The translations under genes and the position numbers were made by a program. Positions 52,327 through 62,458 of a stretch of 64,000 nucleotides of DNA are shown here, piece by piece. This DNA comes from JAOUEA01 sp963810915 (GTDB taxonomy: Bacteria; Actinomycetota; UBA4738; HRBIN12): positions 259,977-323,976 of the forward strand of contig CAWEPH010000004.1 in assembly GCA_963810915.1 (NCBI GenBank), written 5' to 3'. Under the pieces are notes generated by a model that was not told where the DNA came from, made no database searches, and was given only the letters and a program-made list of their open reading frames with translations. Position 1 is the first letter of the stretch; every line of letters starts with the position of its first letter.

Positions 52327-52434
52327 ACCCCGTCGAAACGCCGCGTCACCATACAACTCGGGCTCCGAACGCTTCACCGTCGGATGTGACCGCGGGTCCC
52401 GGACCGATGTGGCGGCCGGTCGCGCTGCGGGCGC

Positions 52435-53373
52435 TCAGCGGGCGACGGCCGCCGCGATCGCCCGGATGTCCTCGGGCCCGGTCCCGCAGCACCCGCCGAC
52501 GATCGAGGCGCCCGCGCGGACCCAGGTCTCGGCCATCGGTCCGAGATCTTCGCGGCCGGCGCCCTCCCACGTCTTCGCGACCGGGTCGTAGGCCGCGCCG
52601 CGGTTGGGATAGGCGAGCACCCGTTTGTCCGTATGGGCGGCCGCCAGGCTCACGAGGGACTCGATATGGGCGGGGGCGGTGCAGTTGACACCCACGGCCA
52701 CCACGTTCGGCACGACCGAGACCGTGTGGATCGCCTCCGCGAACGGGGTGCCGTCGCACAGATGCGCGCCGTCGCGGCAGGAGAAGCTCACCCAGGCGGG
52801 CATCCGGGGATGCTGGGCGAGCGCGTCGGCGAGCGCGGCCGCCTCCTGGATCGAAGGGATCGTCTCGATCGCGAGGAGATCGGCCCCGGCATCGGGGTCA
52901 GCCAGGACCTCGAGTCGCCGCGCGTGGAACGTCCGGAGCTCGGGCGTCGTGCGGTCGTAGTCGCCCGTGTACTCCGACCCGTCCGCCCGCATCGCCCCGT
53001 AGGGTCCGACGGAGGCGGCCACCAGGGGACGGGGGATGTCGGGCGACGCGGCGGCGACCCACGCATCTCGTGCACGCCGGGCGAGGAGGACGCTCTCGTG
53101 CATCAGCGCGGCCCCCTCTTCCTCATCGATCCCTCGGGCGGCGAAGCCCTCGAAGCTCGCCTGGTAGCTCGCCGTGATGGCGACCTCGGCCCCCGCCTCG
53201 AAGTAGGCGGCGTGCGTTCGCTCGATCAGCTCGGGCTCTTCGATCAGCACCCGGGCGGACCAGAGGCCGTCGCGGAGGTCGGCCCCGCGGCGTTCGAGCT
53301 CGGTGGCGAGCCCGCCGTCAAGGACCACCACGTCGCGGTCGCGTGAGAGGGGTCCGAAGGGATCGAGCAGCAT
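52435..53373 (-). CDS. mmuM: homocysteine S-methyltransferase
   Basis: 312 residues. Zinc Cys pattern complete: VGVNCTAPAHIES and AGASIVGGCCGTGPEDI, i.e. Cys plus the GGCC pair. N-terminal VVVLDGGLATELERRG is typical of the family. It transfers the methyl group of S-methylmethionine (or similar) to homocysteine, giving methionine. Upstream of soxDAGB in the same direction with a 158-base gap; a shared methyl-group pathway is suggested. Confidence 0.9.
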   Translation of the reverse strand: MLLDPFGPLSRDRDVVVLDGGLATELERRGADLRDGLWSARVLIEEPELIERTHAAYFEAGAEVAITASYQASFEGFAARGIDEEEGAALMHESVLLARRARDAWVAAASPDIPRPLVAASVGPYGAMRADGSEYTGDYDRTTPELRTFHARRLEVLADPDAGADLLAIETIPSIQEAAALADALAQHPRMPAWVSFSCRDGAHLCDGTPFAEAIHTVSVVPNVVAVGVNCTAPAHIESLVSLAAAHTDKRVLAYPNRGAAYDPVAKTWEGAGREDLGPMAETWVRAGASIVGGCCGTGPEDIRAIAAAVAR

Positions 53374-53382
53374 CCGGCCAGC

Positions 53383-54357
53383 CTAGCCGGAGGCCGGCGT
53401 GACGCAGGACGTGGCCCCGCGCCTCTCGACGGCCGCGCGCCAAGCGTCCAGGATCGGCGCCTGCAGGTTCGCCATCGCGCCCTCGTGGTCGCCGAGCGGG
53501 TGCACGCCGTCGGAGGTGAGCATGGCGTCCGTGACGTACGTGTTCCAGTCCGCGACGGCCGTGTTGGGATAGTGGGTCACGACGTCGCGGATCGCGTCGT
53601 CGATCGCCGGGATCGTCTCCATAGGGCCGTGCGCGGTCTGCCACACCACCAGGGGGACGCGCTGGAGCGCGTCGAGGATCGCGATCGCGTTCTGTCGGAA
53701 GGCGTCGGAGGACTGGTCGTTCGTCCCGAGCTCGACCACGACGACGTCGGGGAGGGGATCCGCCTGCCCCTGCGCCTCCGCGGGGGCCACGCCGTCCGAG
53801 GACGGTCGCCCGATCACGGCGTCGAAGCCCGTCGTCCAGTCGGGCAGCGCGGCCGAGATGTAGGTCTGTGCGCCGTCGGTGATCGAATCGCCGATGAAGA
53901 AGGCGTTGGGTGCCCGTCCTTCCCACGGCACGCCCTGGGGTAAGGCGAGCCACCGGGAGATCCCCATCGGGTCTTGCACCCAGATCCAGTTCGGGTCGCC
54001 CGGCTTGGCGAAGACCTCGTGGCCGGAGGGAGCGGTGCCGATCGGCTCGGCGTTCTGGGGCACATCGCGCACGGCCACCCGGTAGGGCCCGCCCAGGAAG
54101 CGTCGCTCGTGATCGGTGCCCGCCCATCGCACGATCACCTCGGGCTGATCGAGGCCGCATTGCGTCATGTCCAACACGGTGGGAGGCACGCATCGTCCAT
54201 CCGGATCCGTGAACGAGATGTGTCCGGGCGCGGGGCCTTCCGCGCACCCGACGCCGGGTGAGGGAGCGGGCGCCACGCCCTTGCTCACGTTCACGGGCTC
54301 GCCCAGGCACGAGGTGAGGGCCAGGACCGAGACCACGACCACCACCGCCCGGCGCAT
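53383..54357 (-). CDS. SGNH/GDSL-type hydrolase lipoprotein
   Basis: 324 residues. Lipobox VVSVLALTSCLG. The SGNH blocks are clear: NAFFIGDSITDGAQT (Ser), VVVELGTNDQSSD (Asn) and LTSDGVHPLGDHEGA (Asp, His). It probably hydrolyses esters or acetyl groups on cell-wall or extracellular polysaccharides. The Met chosen lies directly before the lipobox region; earlier in-frame Met codons lack a signal. Confidence 0.82.
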   Translation of the reverse strand: MRRAVVVVVSVLALTSCLGEPVNVSKGVAPAPSPGVGCAEGPAPGHISFTDPDGRCVPPTVLDMTQCGLDQPEVIVRWAGTDHERRFLGGPYRVAVRDVPQNAEPIGTAPSGHEVFAKPGDPNWIWVQDPMGISRWLALPQGVPWEGRAPNAFFIGDSITDGAQTYISAALPDWTTGFDAVIGRPSSDGVAPAEAQGQADPLPDVVVVELGTNDQSSDAFRQNAIAILDALQRVPLVVWQTAHGPMETIPAIDDAIRDVVTHYPNTAVADWNTYVTDAMLTSDGVHPLGDHEGAMANLQAPILDAWRAAVERRGATSCVTPASG

Positions 54358-54404
54358 GGGCGCCACCGTAGGGGGGCGGGGGAAGGAGGTCAACGGACGG
54401 CGGT

Positions 54405-55271
54405 TCAGCAGGCGACGCGCCAGGCGCCGAGGCCCAGGTGCTTCTTCAGCGTGGAGAAGCTCCGAGCCCGCGCGGTCGGGCAGAACGTCGACGGGTCGCC
54501 CACGTACTCGACCTGGAAGACCGCTTTGCCGGTGTGGATGAAGGGCATCATGCGACCGCACTCGCGGTATTGGAAGCATTCTTCGTTCAGCGCCCAATCG
54601 AAGGCGGCGACCGTCTGGGGATCCACGACCTCGACGCCGTTCTTCATCCCGACGGAGAGTCCGCGCCGGTGCGCCTCGCGCGCCACCTTCAGGTACCAGG
54701 TCCGCTCGTCATCCTTGGTGATGGGGAACCCCGGCTTGTTCCCCCAGGGGTTGTTCTCGTCCGGTTCCACCCCGTCGCAACCCAGGCGCGTGGCGAGATC
54801 GAGGCGGTCCCAGATGATGTGCGCGAACCGGGGCCAGGCGCTGCGACGGATGTCGAGCCAGTGCTCGCCCTTCCACGGGCTGCCGTTCGACGCGTAGGTC
54901 TGGTTGCCGATCACGCTGCGTGGGAACCGCGACGCATCCGGCCGGTACGACTCCCATGCCCCCGTATCCAGGTAGCAGATGGCCACGATCCCCCGGGCGT
55001 GCAGCGCGTCGATCGCCCCGGCGTTGATCTGCCCCGACCGGGCATCGAAGAGGTCGAGGTCGAGCATCTGCACGCCAAGGGCGGTCGGATCCACACGGCC
55101 GACGAGCTGCCACTGCCAGGTGGTGCCGGGCGTCGGCTGCCAGACGGCGGCCGGCATGATCGTGTGCGGGATCGCGGTCGCGGCGGGGACCGCGGGCGTC
55201 GTTGCGAGCAGCCCCAGGCCCATCAGCCCCGTCAGGGCCAACGCCGCGATGCCTCGATGCCGGATGCGCAT
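54405..55271 (-). CDS. exported GH114-type glycosidase
   Basis: About 288 residues. Sec signal (LALTGLMGLGLLATTPAVPA). The body shows the endo-alpha-1,4-polygalactosaminidase/TM1410 pattern: WQWQLVGRVDP, MLDLDLFDA, GIVAICYLDTGAWESYRPD, HWLDIRRSAWPRFAHIIWDR and GCDGVEPDENNPW with catalytic acids. ATG chosen because GGAGGG lies seven bases upstream. It hydrolyses amino-sugar polymers in biofilm or cell wall. Confidence 0.85.
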   Translation of the reverse strand: MRIRHRGIAALALTGLMGLGLLATTPAVPAATAIPHTIMPAAVWQPTPGTTWQWQLVGRVDPTALGVQMLDLDLFDARSGQINAGAIDALHARGIVAICYLDTGAWESYRPDASRFPRSVIGNQTYASNGSPWKGEHWLDIRRSAWPRFAHIIWDRLDLATRLGCDGVEPDENNPWGNKPGFPITKDDERTWYLKVAREAHRRGLSVGMKNGVEVVDPQTVAAFDWALNEECFQYRECGRMMPFIHTGKAVFQVEYVGDPSTFCPTARARSFSTLKKHLGLGAWRVAC

Positions 55272-55417
55272 GGCCGATCCCTCCACGCGGGGGCATCGGC
55301 ACGCTCACGGGGGGGCCTTGACCTTCTCTTCAGGTCGGGCTCAGGCGAAGGGCCCCACGCGCCGAAGCATCTGGGGACATCGTCGGCCGCTCCTGCGGGA
55401 GCGAGGTGGGATCGATC

Positions 55418-55918
55418 ATGGCGTTCAACCCGGCTGGCTCGCTGCGGAGGAACCGCGGTCTGTTCATCGTGGTCTTCCTCGCGTGCGCCGCCGTGTTCGT
55501 GGGGACGCTCCTGATGCAGCGCAAGGCGCTCGCGAAGGAGACCGCCCAGGCCGCCGCGCACGCGCGGGCGGTCGCGAACGAGGTCGACGGGCTCCTCGGC
55601 GTGTCTCCGCAGACGCTCACGATTCCCATCGGCGGTTACGCAATCCTGTCCATGATCCTCTCATCGGCCGCGCCTTCGGGCGTGCCCATCACGCCAGACC
55701 GTGGAGCAGGCGGATTTGTGGAGGCGCTGACGGTAAAGCTCAGTTCGTCGGCCCCCCATATCGCGGCAGTGCAGCCGACCGTACAGTTCTATCCGGACGG
55801 TAGTTCGATCACGACGGTCGTCGTTGTCGTGAACGGACTCGCTCCGGGAACGGCGGTCATTCACGCCAACGCTCTGCCTGCCATTCCAGACGTGACGGCT
55901 ACCGTAATCGTTCAATGA
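55418..55918 (+). CDS. apparent chimeric ORF across the contig junction
   Basis: 166 residues in one open frame, but of two styles. Residues 1-57 or so (GC-rich) are an anchor protein: RRNRGLFIVVFLACAAVFVG then QRKALAKETAQAAAHARAVA. From about VSPQTLTIPIGGYA on, codon use is less GC-rich and the protein becomes an Ig-like/surface-repeat end (TVKLSSSAPHIAAVQPTVQF) as in acidobacterial exported proteins. I infer an artificial fusion; a real fusion is not excluded. Confidence 0.5.
   Translation: MAFNPAGSLRRNRGLFIVVFLACAAVFVGTLLMQRKALAKETAQAAAHARAVANEVDGLLGVSPQTLTIPIGGYAILSMILSSAAPSGVPITPDRGAGGFVEALTVKLSSSAPHIAAVQPTVQFYPDGSSITTVVVVVNGLAPGTAVIHANALPAIPDVTATVIVQ
55560..55660. other. probable assembly junction or horizontal-transfer boundary
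   Basis: Base composition and gene style change abruptly within one reading frame. Left of here every gene is actinobacterial in style with near-uniform G/C third positions; right of it third positions are mixed and the gene repertoire becomes acidobacterial. No integrase, repeat or tRNA marks the site. Confidence 0.65.
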
Positions 55919-55939
55919 GCCCGAAGTAGGGTTCTGAAA

Positions 55940-55968
55940 GATTGCTCCTTCTCTTCAAAGGAGTAATC
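55940..55968 (+). terminator. hairpin after the junction ORF
   Basis: GATTGCTCCTT and AAGGAGTAATC pair over 11 bases with one G-T wobble around a CTCTTCA loop, 22 bases after the stop. No T tract. Confidence 0.45.
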
Positions 55969-56054
55969 ATGATCCGGCGCCCTCGCTTCTTGATCTGTTG
56001 ATCCTGGTGTCTTTGGGGCGTTGGCTCCATTTGCAGGCACAGAATTCGATCAGC

Positions 56055-57176
56055 TCAGGCACTCTTCATCATCTCGTCCCAGGTGACTTCCCGCTTCCGG
56101 TCGATCGCCATCTGTCCCAGGATCGCCGTCAGGGTGCTTTCGGCGGCACGGATCCCTACGTTTTCAGGCTTTCCTTCGGTCACTCGGCGGACGAACTCTT
56201 GCAGCGCGTCGATCGTGATGTCGTGCTCGGACTTCTCCGTCACTGGTCCGGATCCTGTGTTGTAAGTCCAGGACTCGCGGGTGGTCTCGAGGAATCCGTT
56301 CTCTCCGATGTATCGTTCCCGATTGGACCGGAAGTATCTCGGCGTCATCTGCGACCCCACGAACGTCATCTGAACGTTGCGTGGATAGTCGTAGGTAACA
56401 CTCATGTGATCCAGCAGGTCTCCACGCTTCTCAACCGTCCGGCCGCCCGTTCCCAGGGCCTTCAGAGGAGTGGAACCGAGAAACCAGTTGATCGCGTCGA
56501 GGTTGTGCACGTAGGTCTCGACAATCACTTCGCCGAAAGTCGAACGCCACAGCTTCCATTGCTCGAGCTTTTCCTTTTCGTTCCTCGGCGGAGGGAGGAC
56601 CGGTTCGTCGCCCTTCAGCGCGAACTTGAGGAACTCGCCGTGTACCTCGCGAACCTTGCCGATCCCGCCCGAATCGAGCATCTGCTTGGCTTTCACATAA
56701 ACTCCGCCATAGCGCTGCTGGAAGCCGAAGGTGATGTTGATCTTGCGATCGGCACTGTCGGCGGCCTTCATCACACGCTTACACCCCGCCACATCCAACC
56801 CGGCTGGCTTCTCCATGTAGATGTGTTTTCCGGACTTCACTGCTGCTTCGAAATGTTCCGGATGAAGATACACAGGGGTCGCGATCATCACGGCATCTAC
56901 ATCGCTGGCGAGCACGTCCTGAAAATTCTTGTAGCCCTTGGCATCCGCCGCGCCTATGCGATTCTTGGCCTTGGCTATTTGCTCTTCCACCACATCGCAA
57001 ACGGCGGTGATTTTTACGCGGGGATTTTTCGCAATCTCGGTTCCGGTGTAGGTGCCCCGGCTCCCGGCTCCGATCAAGCCGACTTTGATTGCGCTGTTCT
57101 GCGCGCTTCCGCGCACAGCCTGAAATGGAACAAGTGCGGCAGCCTGGACCACGGCACGTCTGGATAGATCTGGCAT
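56055..57176 (-). CDS. Gfo/Idh/MocA-family oxidoreductase with Tat-type leader
   Basis: 373 residues. The start is fixed by GGAGGAATAAAT-ATG. Leader LSRRAVVQAAALVPFQAVRG suggests Tat export. NAD fold IKVGLIGAGSRGTYTGTEIA; dehydrogenase motif HIYMEKPAGLDVAGCKRVM; substrate domain NITFGFQQRYGGVYVKAKQM and ETYVHNLDAINWFLGS. Such secreted or periplasmic sugar dehydrogenases are abundant in Acidobacteriota. Paralogue of the next gene: both end AESTLTAILG...REVTWDEMM. Substrate unknown. Confidence 0.85.
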   Translation of the reverse strand: MPDLSRRAVVQAAALVPFQAVRGSAQNSAIKVGLIGAGSRGTYTGTEIAKNPRVKITAVCDVVEEQIAKAKNRIGAADAKGYKNFQDVLASDVDAVMIATPVYLHPEHFEAAVKSGKHIYMEKPAGLDVAGCKRVMKAADSADRKINITFGFQQRYGGVYVKAKQMLDSGGIGKVREVHGEFLKFALKGDEPVLPPPRNEKEKLEQWKLWRSTFGEVIVETYVHNLDAINWFLGSTPLKALGTGGRTVEKRGDLLDHMSVTYDYPRNVQMTFVGSQMTPRYFRSNRERYIGENGFLETTRESWTYNTGSGPVTEKSEHDITIDALQEFVRRVTEGKPENVGIRAAESTLTAILGQMAIDRKREVTWDEMMKSA

Positions 57177-57210
57177 ATTTATTCCTCCAACTCGCTTCAT
57201 TAGGATCTTG

Positions 57211-58344
57211 CTAGGTGTTCATCATTTCGTCCCAGGTCACTTCACGGCGGCGATCCATGGCCATGCGGCCCAAGAATAGCCGTCAGAGTGCTCTCCGCTC
57301 CCCGGACGCCCGTGTTCTCCGGCTTGCCGTCACGGATACGCTGGACGAAAGCGGACACTGAGTCAATAGTGATATTCCGCGGCGACTTCTCCGTTGTCTC
57401 CTGCTGCGGACCACGAAAATGACGCCAGTGATTCTCCGAAGTTTCGATCATCCCGCCCGGACCGAAAAACTGCTCGACGACGTCCCGGTATCCGTCGGGA
57501 GCAAGGGTAGCGCCCGACAACTGGCCCTGAACGCCATTCGGATATTCGAACGCGACGAAGTTGTGATCGCGCATGTCGCCGGCTTTCGGCGTTGTCGACC
57601 CTCCAGAGCCAATCGCGCTTAACGGCCGGCCGCCCGAGGAACCAGTTCAGGACGTCGATAGAATGCACGTTGTTTTCAACGATCAGATCGCCGGACAGAT
57701 CCTTCCAACCGTTCCAGCCAACGATCTTCTCCTTCTCCGTCTTCGGCGGAGGCAGCTTGTCCGATTCCGTCCATGCTCCACCGCTCTTGATGAAGCGGGC
57801 AAACCCCATATGAATGGGGCCGATCGCTCCTGAATCCGCCAATTGCTTGGCCTTCTGATACACCAGACCGTAGCGGCGCTGGAAGCCGAAGCTGATATTG
57901 AGCTTTACGATCGGCGCCATCGGCAGCTCGCATGATGCGCTTGCACCCCTCCACATCGATCGATGCCGGCTTCTCGATGTAGATATGCTTACCGGCCTTA
58001 ACGGCTGCTTCGAAGTGTTCCGCGTGGAGGAACACGGGAGTCGCAATGATCACGGCATCCACATCGCTCGCCAGCAGCTGGTGAAAGTCCTTGTAGAGTC
58101 TTGGATTCTCGACGCCGATGCTGCTTCTTGGCCTGCTCCATCTTCTCTTCGAAGACATCACACAGCGCAACGACCCGCGCCGTCGTGTTCTTCGCCATCA
58201 TTGTGGATACGAACGTGCCGCGACTGCCTGTGCCGATCACCCCCACCGTGATGGCGGAATTCGCCGGTGCTCGCCGAGGCGGAAAAGGAACCGGCAGCCC
58301 CGAGGAGCTGCGCCAATCATGCCCCGGCGCGATATCAGGTTCAT
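57211..58344 (-). CDS. second Gfo/Idh/MocA oxidoreductase, multiply frameshifted
   Basis: Pieces in several frames reconstruct one protein: start MNLISRRGMIGAA; NAD fold ITVGVIGTGSRGTFVSTMMA; HIYIEKPASIDVEGCKRIMR; LNISFGFQRRYGLVYQKAKQ; then NVHSIDVLNWFLGRP; FVAFEYPNGVQGQLSGATLA; end MDRRREVTWDEMMNT. At least five single-base indels are needed. Homology to the preceding gene along the whole length argues for sequence errors, not a pseudogene. Its ATG overlaps the stop of the third member. Confidence 0.75.
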
Positions 58345-59388
58345 GACAGTTCTCCGGATGCTCGAACAATGTCTCCTGCAATAGTAGTTCGTGATCGTAG
58401 GAGAGCTTGAGTGGCTGACCTGACTTGATGGCTCGCGCCAGTTCCTTGAAATCTCCTACGAACCTCGGTTGTGGTGGAATCGCGATGTCCTGCCAACCCT
58501 CTTTGTACGGACCCTTCGGTTTGCGCATGTTGACCCGCATCCGGGGAGGATTCGACTCCGGGTTTAGGACGAAGCTGCCATCCGTGCCCAGAATTTCAAA
58601 TGACCTGTGATCGCCGGCGCCCGACATCTTCGCCGACTGCGTGATTACGGCCAGCGCCTTGTCGTACTCGAAGATCGCGACGTTGTTGTCGGCCAGTTTG
58701 TCGGGAGTGCTGGTATCGTGCCGCAGCCAGCTCTTCACCGCCCGGGGACGCCCAAGCACTTCGACCACACGATCGATTACGTGGCCGCTGAGTTCAAACA
58801 GACCGCCGCCTTTATAGTGAGCCTCGGCTGCACGCTGTTCCGCGTCGCGGTCCGAGTTCATCGTTCCGCGGACCATGAACACTTCGCCGAGCCAGCCTTT
58901 CTGAGCAGCGTCGATGGCTGCCATCACTCCTTCGTGCCAGCGCCAAAGATATCCCGTTTGAACAAGCAGGTTCTTGCGTTTTGCTTCGGCCATCAGATCT
59001 TTGAACGGACCCCACTCGTTTCCCGGCGGCTTTTCGAAGTGGAGATGCTTGCCAGCGTCAATCACCTTCTTGCCCCAAGGCAGAGCCTCCCAGGCGCTGC
59101 ATTCCACCACCACCAAATTGATGGAAGATCCTTGAGCAGTTCCAGTTCGGACATCCAGCGGACCGAGGCGAGCCGTGGCTCTTTTGACAAACGCTCCTTT
59201 GCCCCGGCGGTGTCGACGATGCCCACGATCTCGTAATCCGGCGAGTCCATCATCGCCTTCAGCTTGCCGCCAAAGTGACTGTGGCCCGTTCCGAGCATTC
59301 CGGTTCGAATCTTTGAGACAGCCGCGTTCGCCGTCACCGTGGTCAGAAGTGCGGCACTTGTGTTCTGAAGAAACTTGCGTCGGTCCAT
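58341..59388 (-). CDS. third Gfo/Idh/MocA oxidoreductase, frameshifted
   Basis: Leader MDRRKFLQNTSAALLTTVTA (Tat-like), NAD fold RTGMLGTGHSHFGGKLKAM; then a shift near 59105 to the frame encoding GKHLHFEKPPGNEWGPFKDL and FELSGHVIDRVVEVLGRPRA. The end RASGELS is in a third frame near 58370. Compared with the gene at 60528 it shares the GTGHxH and EKPPG/DKPPG patterns. The final TGA overlaps the next ATG. Confidence 0.78.
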
Positions 59389-59401
59389 ATGGTGTCCCTT
59401 C

Positions 59402-60507
59402 TTATGGATTCCAGATTGTGGCCCCTATGAAGCGTTCCGGGTGTTCTTTGGTGTTGTAGTAATACACCGAGACCACCTTTCCGTCCTTGCGCTGCACGCT
59501 GCGCGGATAACCCAGATCCCAACTTCCGCCGTCTTTTCGCAGAACGATTTCGTCAGTCCAACTGCGTCCGTTGTCACTGCTGATCCGGGCTATCAGTCCG
59601 AATGGCTCCACACGCTTACCGTAGATCAGAGCCAGGCGCTTGTCGCTCGAGCTTCGACCAAGCTCGGCGGATTGCCGCCCGTCTCGGGTGCAGGTTGACC
59701 AATGCGCTCCCATGTCGCTCCGTCGTCCTTGGAGAGATAGCTGTCAATGAACTTGCGGTAGCGGACGCACGTGAGGATGGTCTTGTCATCCAGCCGGATG
59801 GACGCCGGCATGATCGCGTATTCATCCCCTTCCGGCTCCGGCGTCACAAACGAAACAAAGTTCCAGGTCTTTCCGCCGTCCTTCGTACGGACGCTAATAA
59901 CGCGTCCTTCCTTGCGATTGGACTTGGCCGCGGTGAGGAACATGGTCATGTCATGCTTGCCGTTGATCAGATAGTCGGTTCGGGCAGCGATACCCGGCTG
60001 TCCGAAATCCGGAAGGCGGCACGGCCCCTCCCAGGACTTTCCACGATCGGTTGAAAAGTAGTAACGCGACACGCCATCGTTGATGCTGGTCATGCGAGCT
60101 GTCAGCACGAAGTTCGGATTGGAAAAATCCATACCGCCCTTGCAATCCTGAATCGGTTTCCCGGCCTCTCCCGTAGGAACCCCTGCGACTTTCTCGCCTG
60201 GGGGCGGTCGCAATCCTTCCGGCTTTTCGATCTTCCAGGTTTCGCCTCCATCCAGCGAACGAGCCAGCACGTGCTCCGCCGGCTTGCTGTAGTCGATGGA
60301 GTGTCCGCGATCACTGGCGCGGAAGTAACCGACCTCGAATCCCACCAGAATCTCGTCTCCCCACGACCAGATACCGTGGTTCGCAGGCCAACCGCCAAAG
60401 CGGCCTTCCTGCTGAAATACGACAACGTTCTTCGGACTTGGTTCCGCTGCCATTGCGGAACCGCATAACAGCGCCAGACCGATACTGAATGAAATTGCTG
60501 ACTTCAT
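59402..60507 (-). CDS. BNR/sialidase-like exported protein, frameshifted
   Basis: About 365 residues. Ribosome site GGAGGAAAG; signal SAISFSIGLALLCGSAMAAE. Propeller with Asp-box-like repeats: RSLDGGETWKIEK, STDRGKSWEGPCRL, RTKDGGKTWNFVSF, SKDDGATWERIG and SSDNGRSWTDEIVL. One indel near 59650. Exo-sialidase-like proteins of this kind are common next to Gfo/Idh genes in Acidobacteriota and Planctomycetes; their substrate is generally unknown. A second copy lies at the window end. Confidence 0.78.
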
Positions 60508-60527
60508 CTTTCCTCCATCTAAATAAC

Positions 60528-61586
60528 TCAAGAAAGCATTCCGCATGCCTTAAGCAGCGCCTCCTGCGTGACGAGATCGTGCTGCGGCGAGTAGGATGGC
60601 TGCTCTCCTTTACGGATGACGCGTGCCATCTCCTGAAAATCAGGACCGTACGCCGGGCCGGGAGGCGCCGCGGGTTGAATCGACTGTTCCCCCGCTTTGT
60701 AAGGCCCGGCCGCATCCTTTAGATCGACCATCAGGTGCAGAGGCGCGTACGGCTGCACAAACGCCACACCATTGGAGCCAACAATCTCCAGGCGTCTATA
60801 CTTGCCGCCGTTCGGCTGGAAACTCGCGACAGAGATTTCCGCCATGGCGTTCCGGTACTCGAAAATCGCCAGTGTGCTGTCGGCCAGGCCATCCTGAATC
60901 GGCGACTCGTGCCGCAGAAATCCCGTGATCTTCTCCGGCTTCCCGAATAGCGCAATCGCACGATCCACCAAGTGGCATCCCTCGGAGAAGAGCACTCCGC
61001 CGCGGAAGCGCGCCAGTTCCCGGCGCTCCGCCGCTTCAATCGGCTTGTCGATGGAAAGGCGCATTCGGTGTACTGCCCCGAGCCAGCCTTTTTTGGCAGC
61101 TTCGATAGCTGCCTGCATGCCGGGATGGTAGCGCCATTGGTAGCCCATCTGGACGATCCGTTTGCGCTCCGCCGCTTCGGCCAGCATGGCCCGCAGAGCG
61201 GCCAGGTCCGCTCCGGGCGGCTTGTCGAGGTGGACGAACTTGCCGGCCCGGACACATTTCTGCGCATACGTGAGGTTGCGTCCCGGGTAAGATTCCACGG
61301 CCACCATCTCGATGGTCTTGTCGCCGATTATCTCATCGAGCGACATCCAACGAACGTCCTTGAACGCTTCGTCTTCCGCCGGTTCGTCCTTGTCGGGCCG
61401 GCAAATACCGACAAACTCGTATTCGGGCAAGACGCGCAGGGCTTTGACTTTGCTCGCGGCGTGACCGTGGCCCGTCCCGATCAGTGCCACGCGGATCTTG
61501 TCACCCGGCGGCACGGCGAAGGCAGCGGCGCCGGCTCCCGCAAGCGCGCTGCAAAAGGTACGGCGAGATGTAATTAGATGCGCCAT
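60528..61586 (-). CDS. fourth Gfo/Idh/MocA oxidoreductase, intact
   Basis: 352 residues, uninterrupted. Tat-like leader SRRTFCSALAGAGAAAFAVP; NAD fold IRVALIGTGHGHAASKVKAL; FVHLDKPPGADLAALRAMLA; substrate side VQMGYQWRYHPGMQAAIEAA and LFSEGCHLVDRAIALFGKP. Forms an operon with the BNR gene downstream and the cupin gene upstream (short gaps). Substrate unknown; probably a sugar or cyclitol. Confidence 0.87.
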   Translation of the reverse strand: MAHLITSRRTFCSALAGAGAAAFAVPPGDKIRVALIGTGHGHAASKVKALRVLPEYEFVGICRPDKDEPAEDEAFKDVRWMSLDEIIGDKTIEMVAVESYPGRNLTYAQKCVRAGKFVHLDKPPGADLAALRAMLAEAAERKRIVQMGYQWRYHPGMQAAIEAAKKGWLGAVHRMRLSIDKPIEAAERRELARFRGGVLFSEGCHLVDRAIALFGKPEKITGFLRHESPIQDGLADSTLAIFEYRNAMAEISVASFQPNGGKYRRLEIVGSNGVAFVQPYAPLHLMVDLKDAAGPYKAGEQSIQPAAPPGPAYGPDFQEMARVIRKGEQPSYSPQHDLVTQEALLKACGMLS

Positions 61587-61591
61587 TTCGA

Positions 61592-62434
61592 TTACCTCTT
61601 TGAAGCGGGCGCCTGAATCTGAATGACAACCGATTCCTCGAATCGCCGGATACCTCCAGGTGTGCAGGACCTGTAATGAAGAACGGTATCCTTCTCCCTG
61701 CCGTATAGGTATTCGACTGGTCCTTCACCTTCAATGCACCCTTCCAGACGAAGAGCACCTGCTCGCCGCCCGCCGCAACGTCGGTGGAAAAATGTTCCGA
61801 TCGCTTCAGCTTGCGATGCGCACCGGCAGCTTGCTTGGAGCCCATCGCAGCATTCGTAAAGAATCCGTTCTTACTCGCGAAATCGATGGTCTTCACGGCG
61901 CCGGGCGTAATGAGCACCCTTCGGCGGAGCCGCCCCGGGCTTCGAGGAATCGCGGGCTCCGGTGTAGAGCACCAGGTCCGGCGGTGTTTGAAAGCTGATC
62001 ATGATGGTCTCGCCGGCGCCCCTCGTAATCGTCCCGTGAATCTGCCCAGCCGGAACAAAGGCGCATTGTCCTGCGTGATAGGGCACGAGGGAATCGCCCT
62101 GCCGCAGGTCCATCTGGCCTTGCAGGACGAGGATGGTGTCGTCCGAATGATCGTGAACGTGCTGCGAAAACTCCGAGCCATCCTGCGATACAGAGTAGTT
62201 CAACGTTGTCCGCTTTCGCCCAGGTCCGGATGCACAATCCGGCGCGATGTGACCTTGCCCATCTGAAACGGCTGGCCTTCCGCAAAGCGAATCACTCGGA
62301 CCGTTTGCGCGTGGCTTACCCCCAATGCCGCAATCCAAACGAGTGGGAACAGACCAGCGCGCCGCCAGCCATCGCGAACTGAAAACGTGGTTTGGGATTT
62401 TTATCGATTTTTCTTTTCTTGCCGATGCCATCAT
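61592..62434 (-). CDS. exported cupin protein, frameshifted
   Basis: A bicupin read across at least three frames: signal-like VWIAALGVSHAQTVRVIRF; cupin 1 TTLNYSVSQDGSEFSQHVHD (metal HxH...) with VPAGQIHGTITRGAGE; cupin 2 FSTDVAAGGEQVLFVWKGAL; end VVIQIQAPASKR. The exact start is uncertain; the coordinate uses the first Met of the N-terminal frame. A sugar-binding or isomerase-like role is possible. Confidence 0.6.
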
Positions 62435-62458
62435 GTTTCTCCTGTTACGATATGGGCG

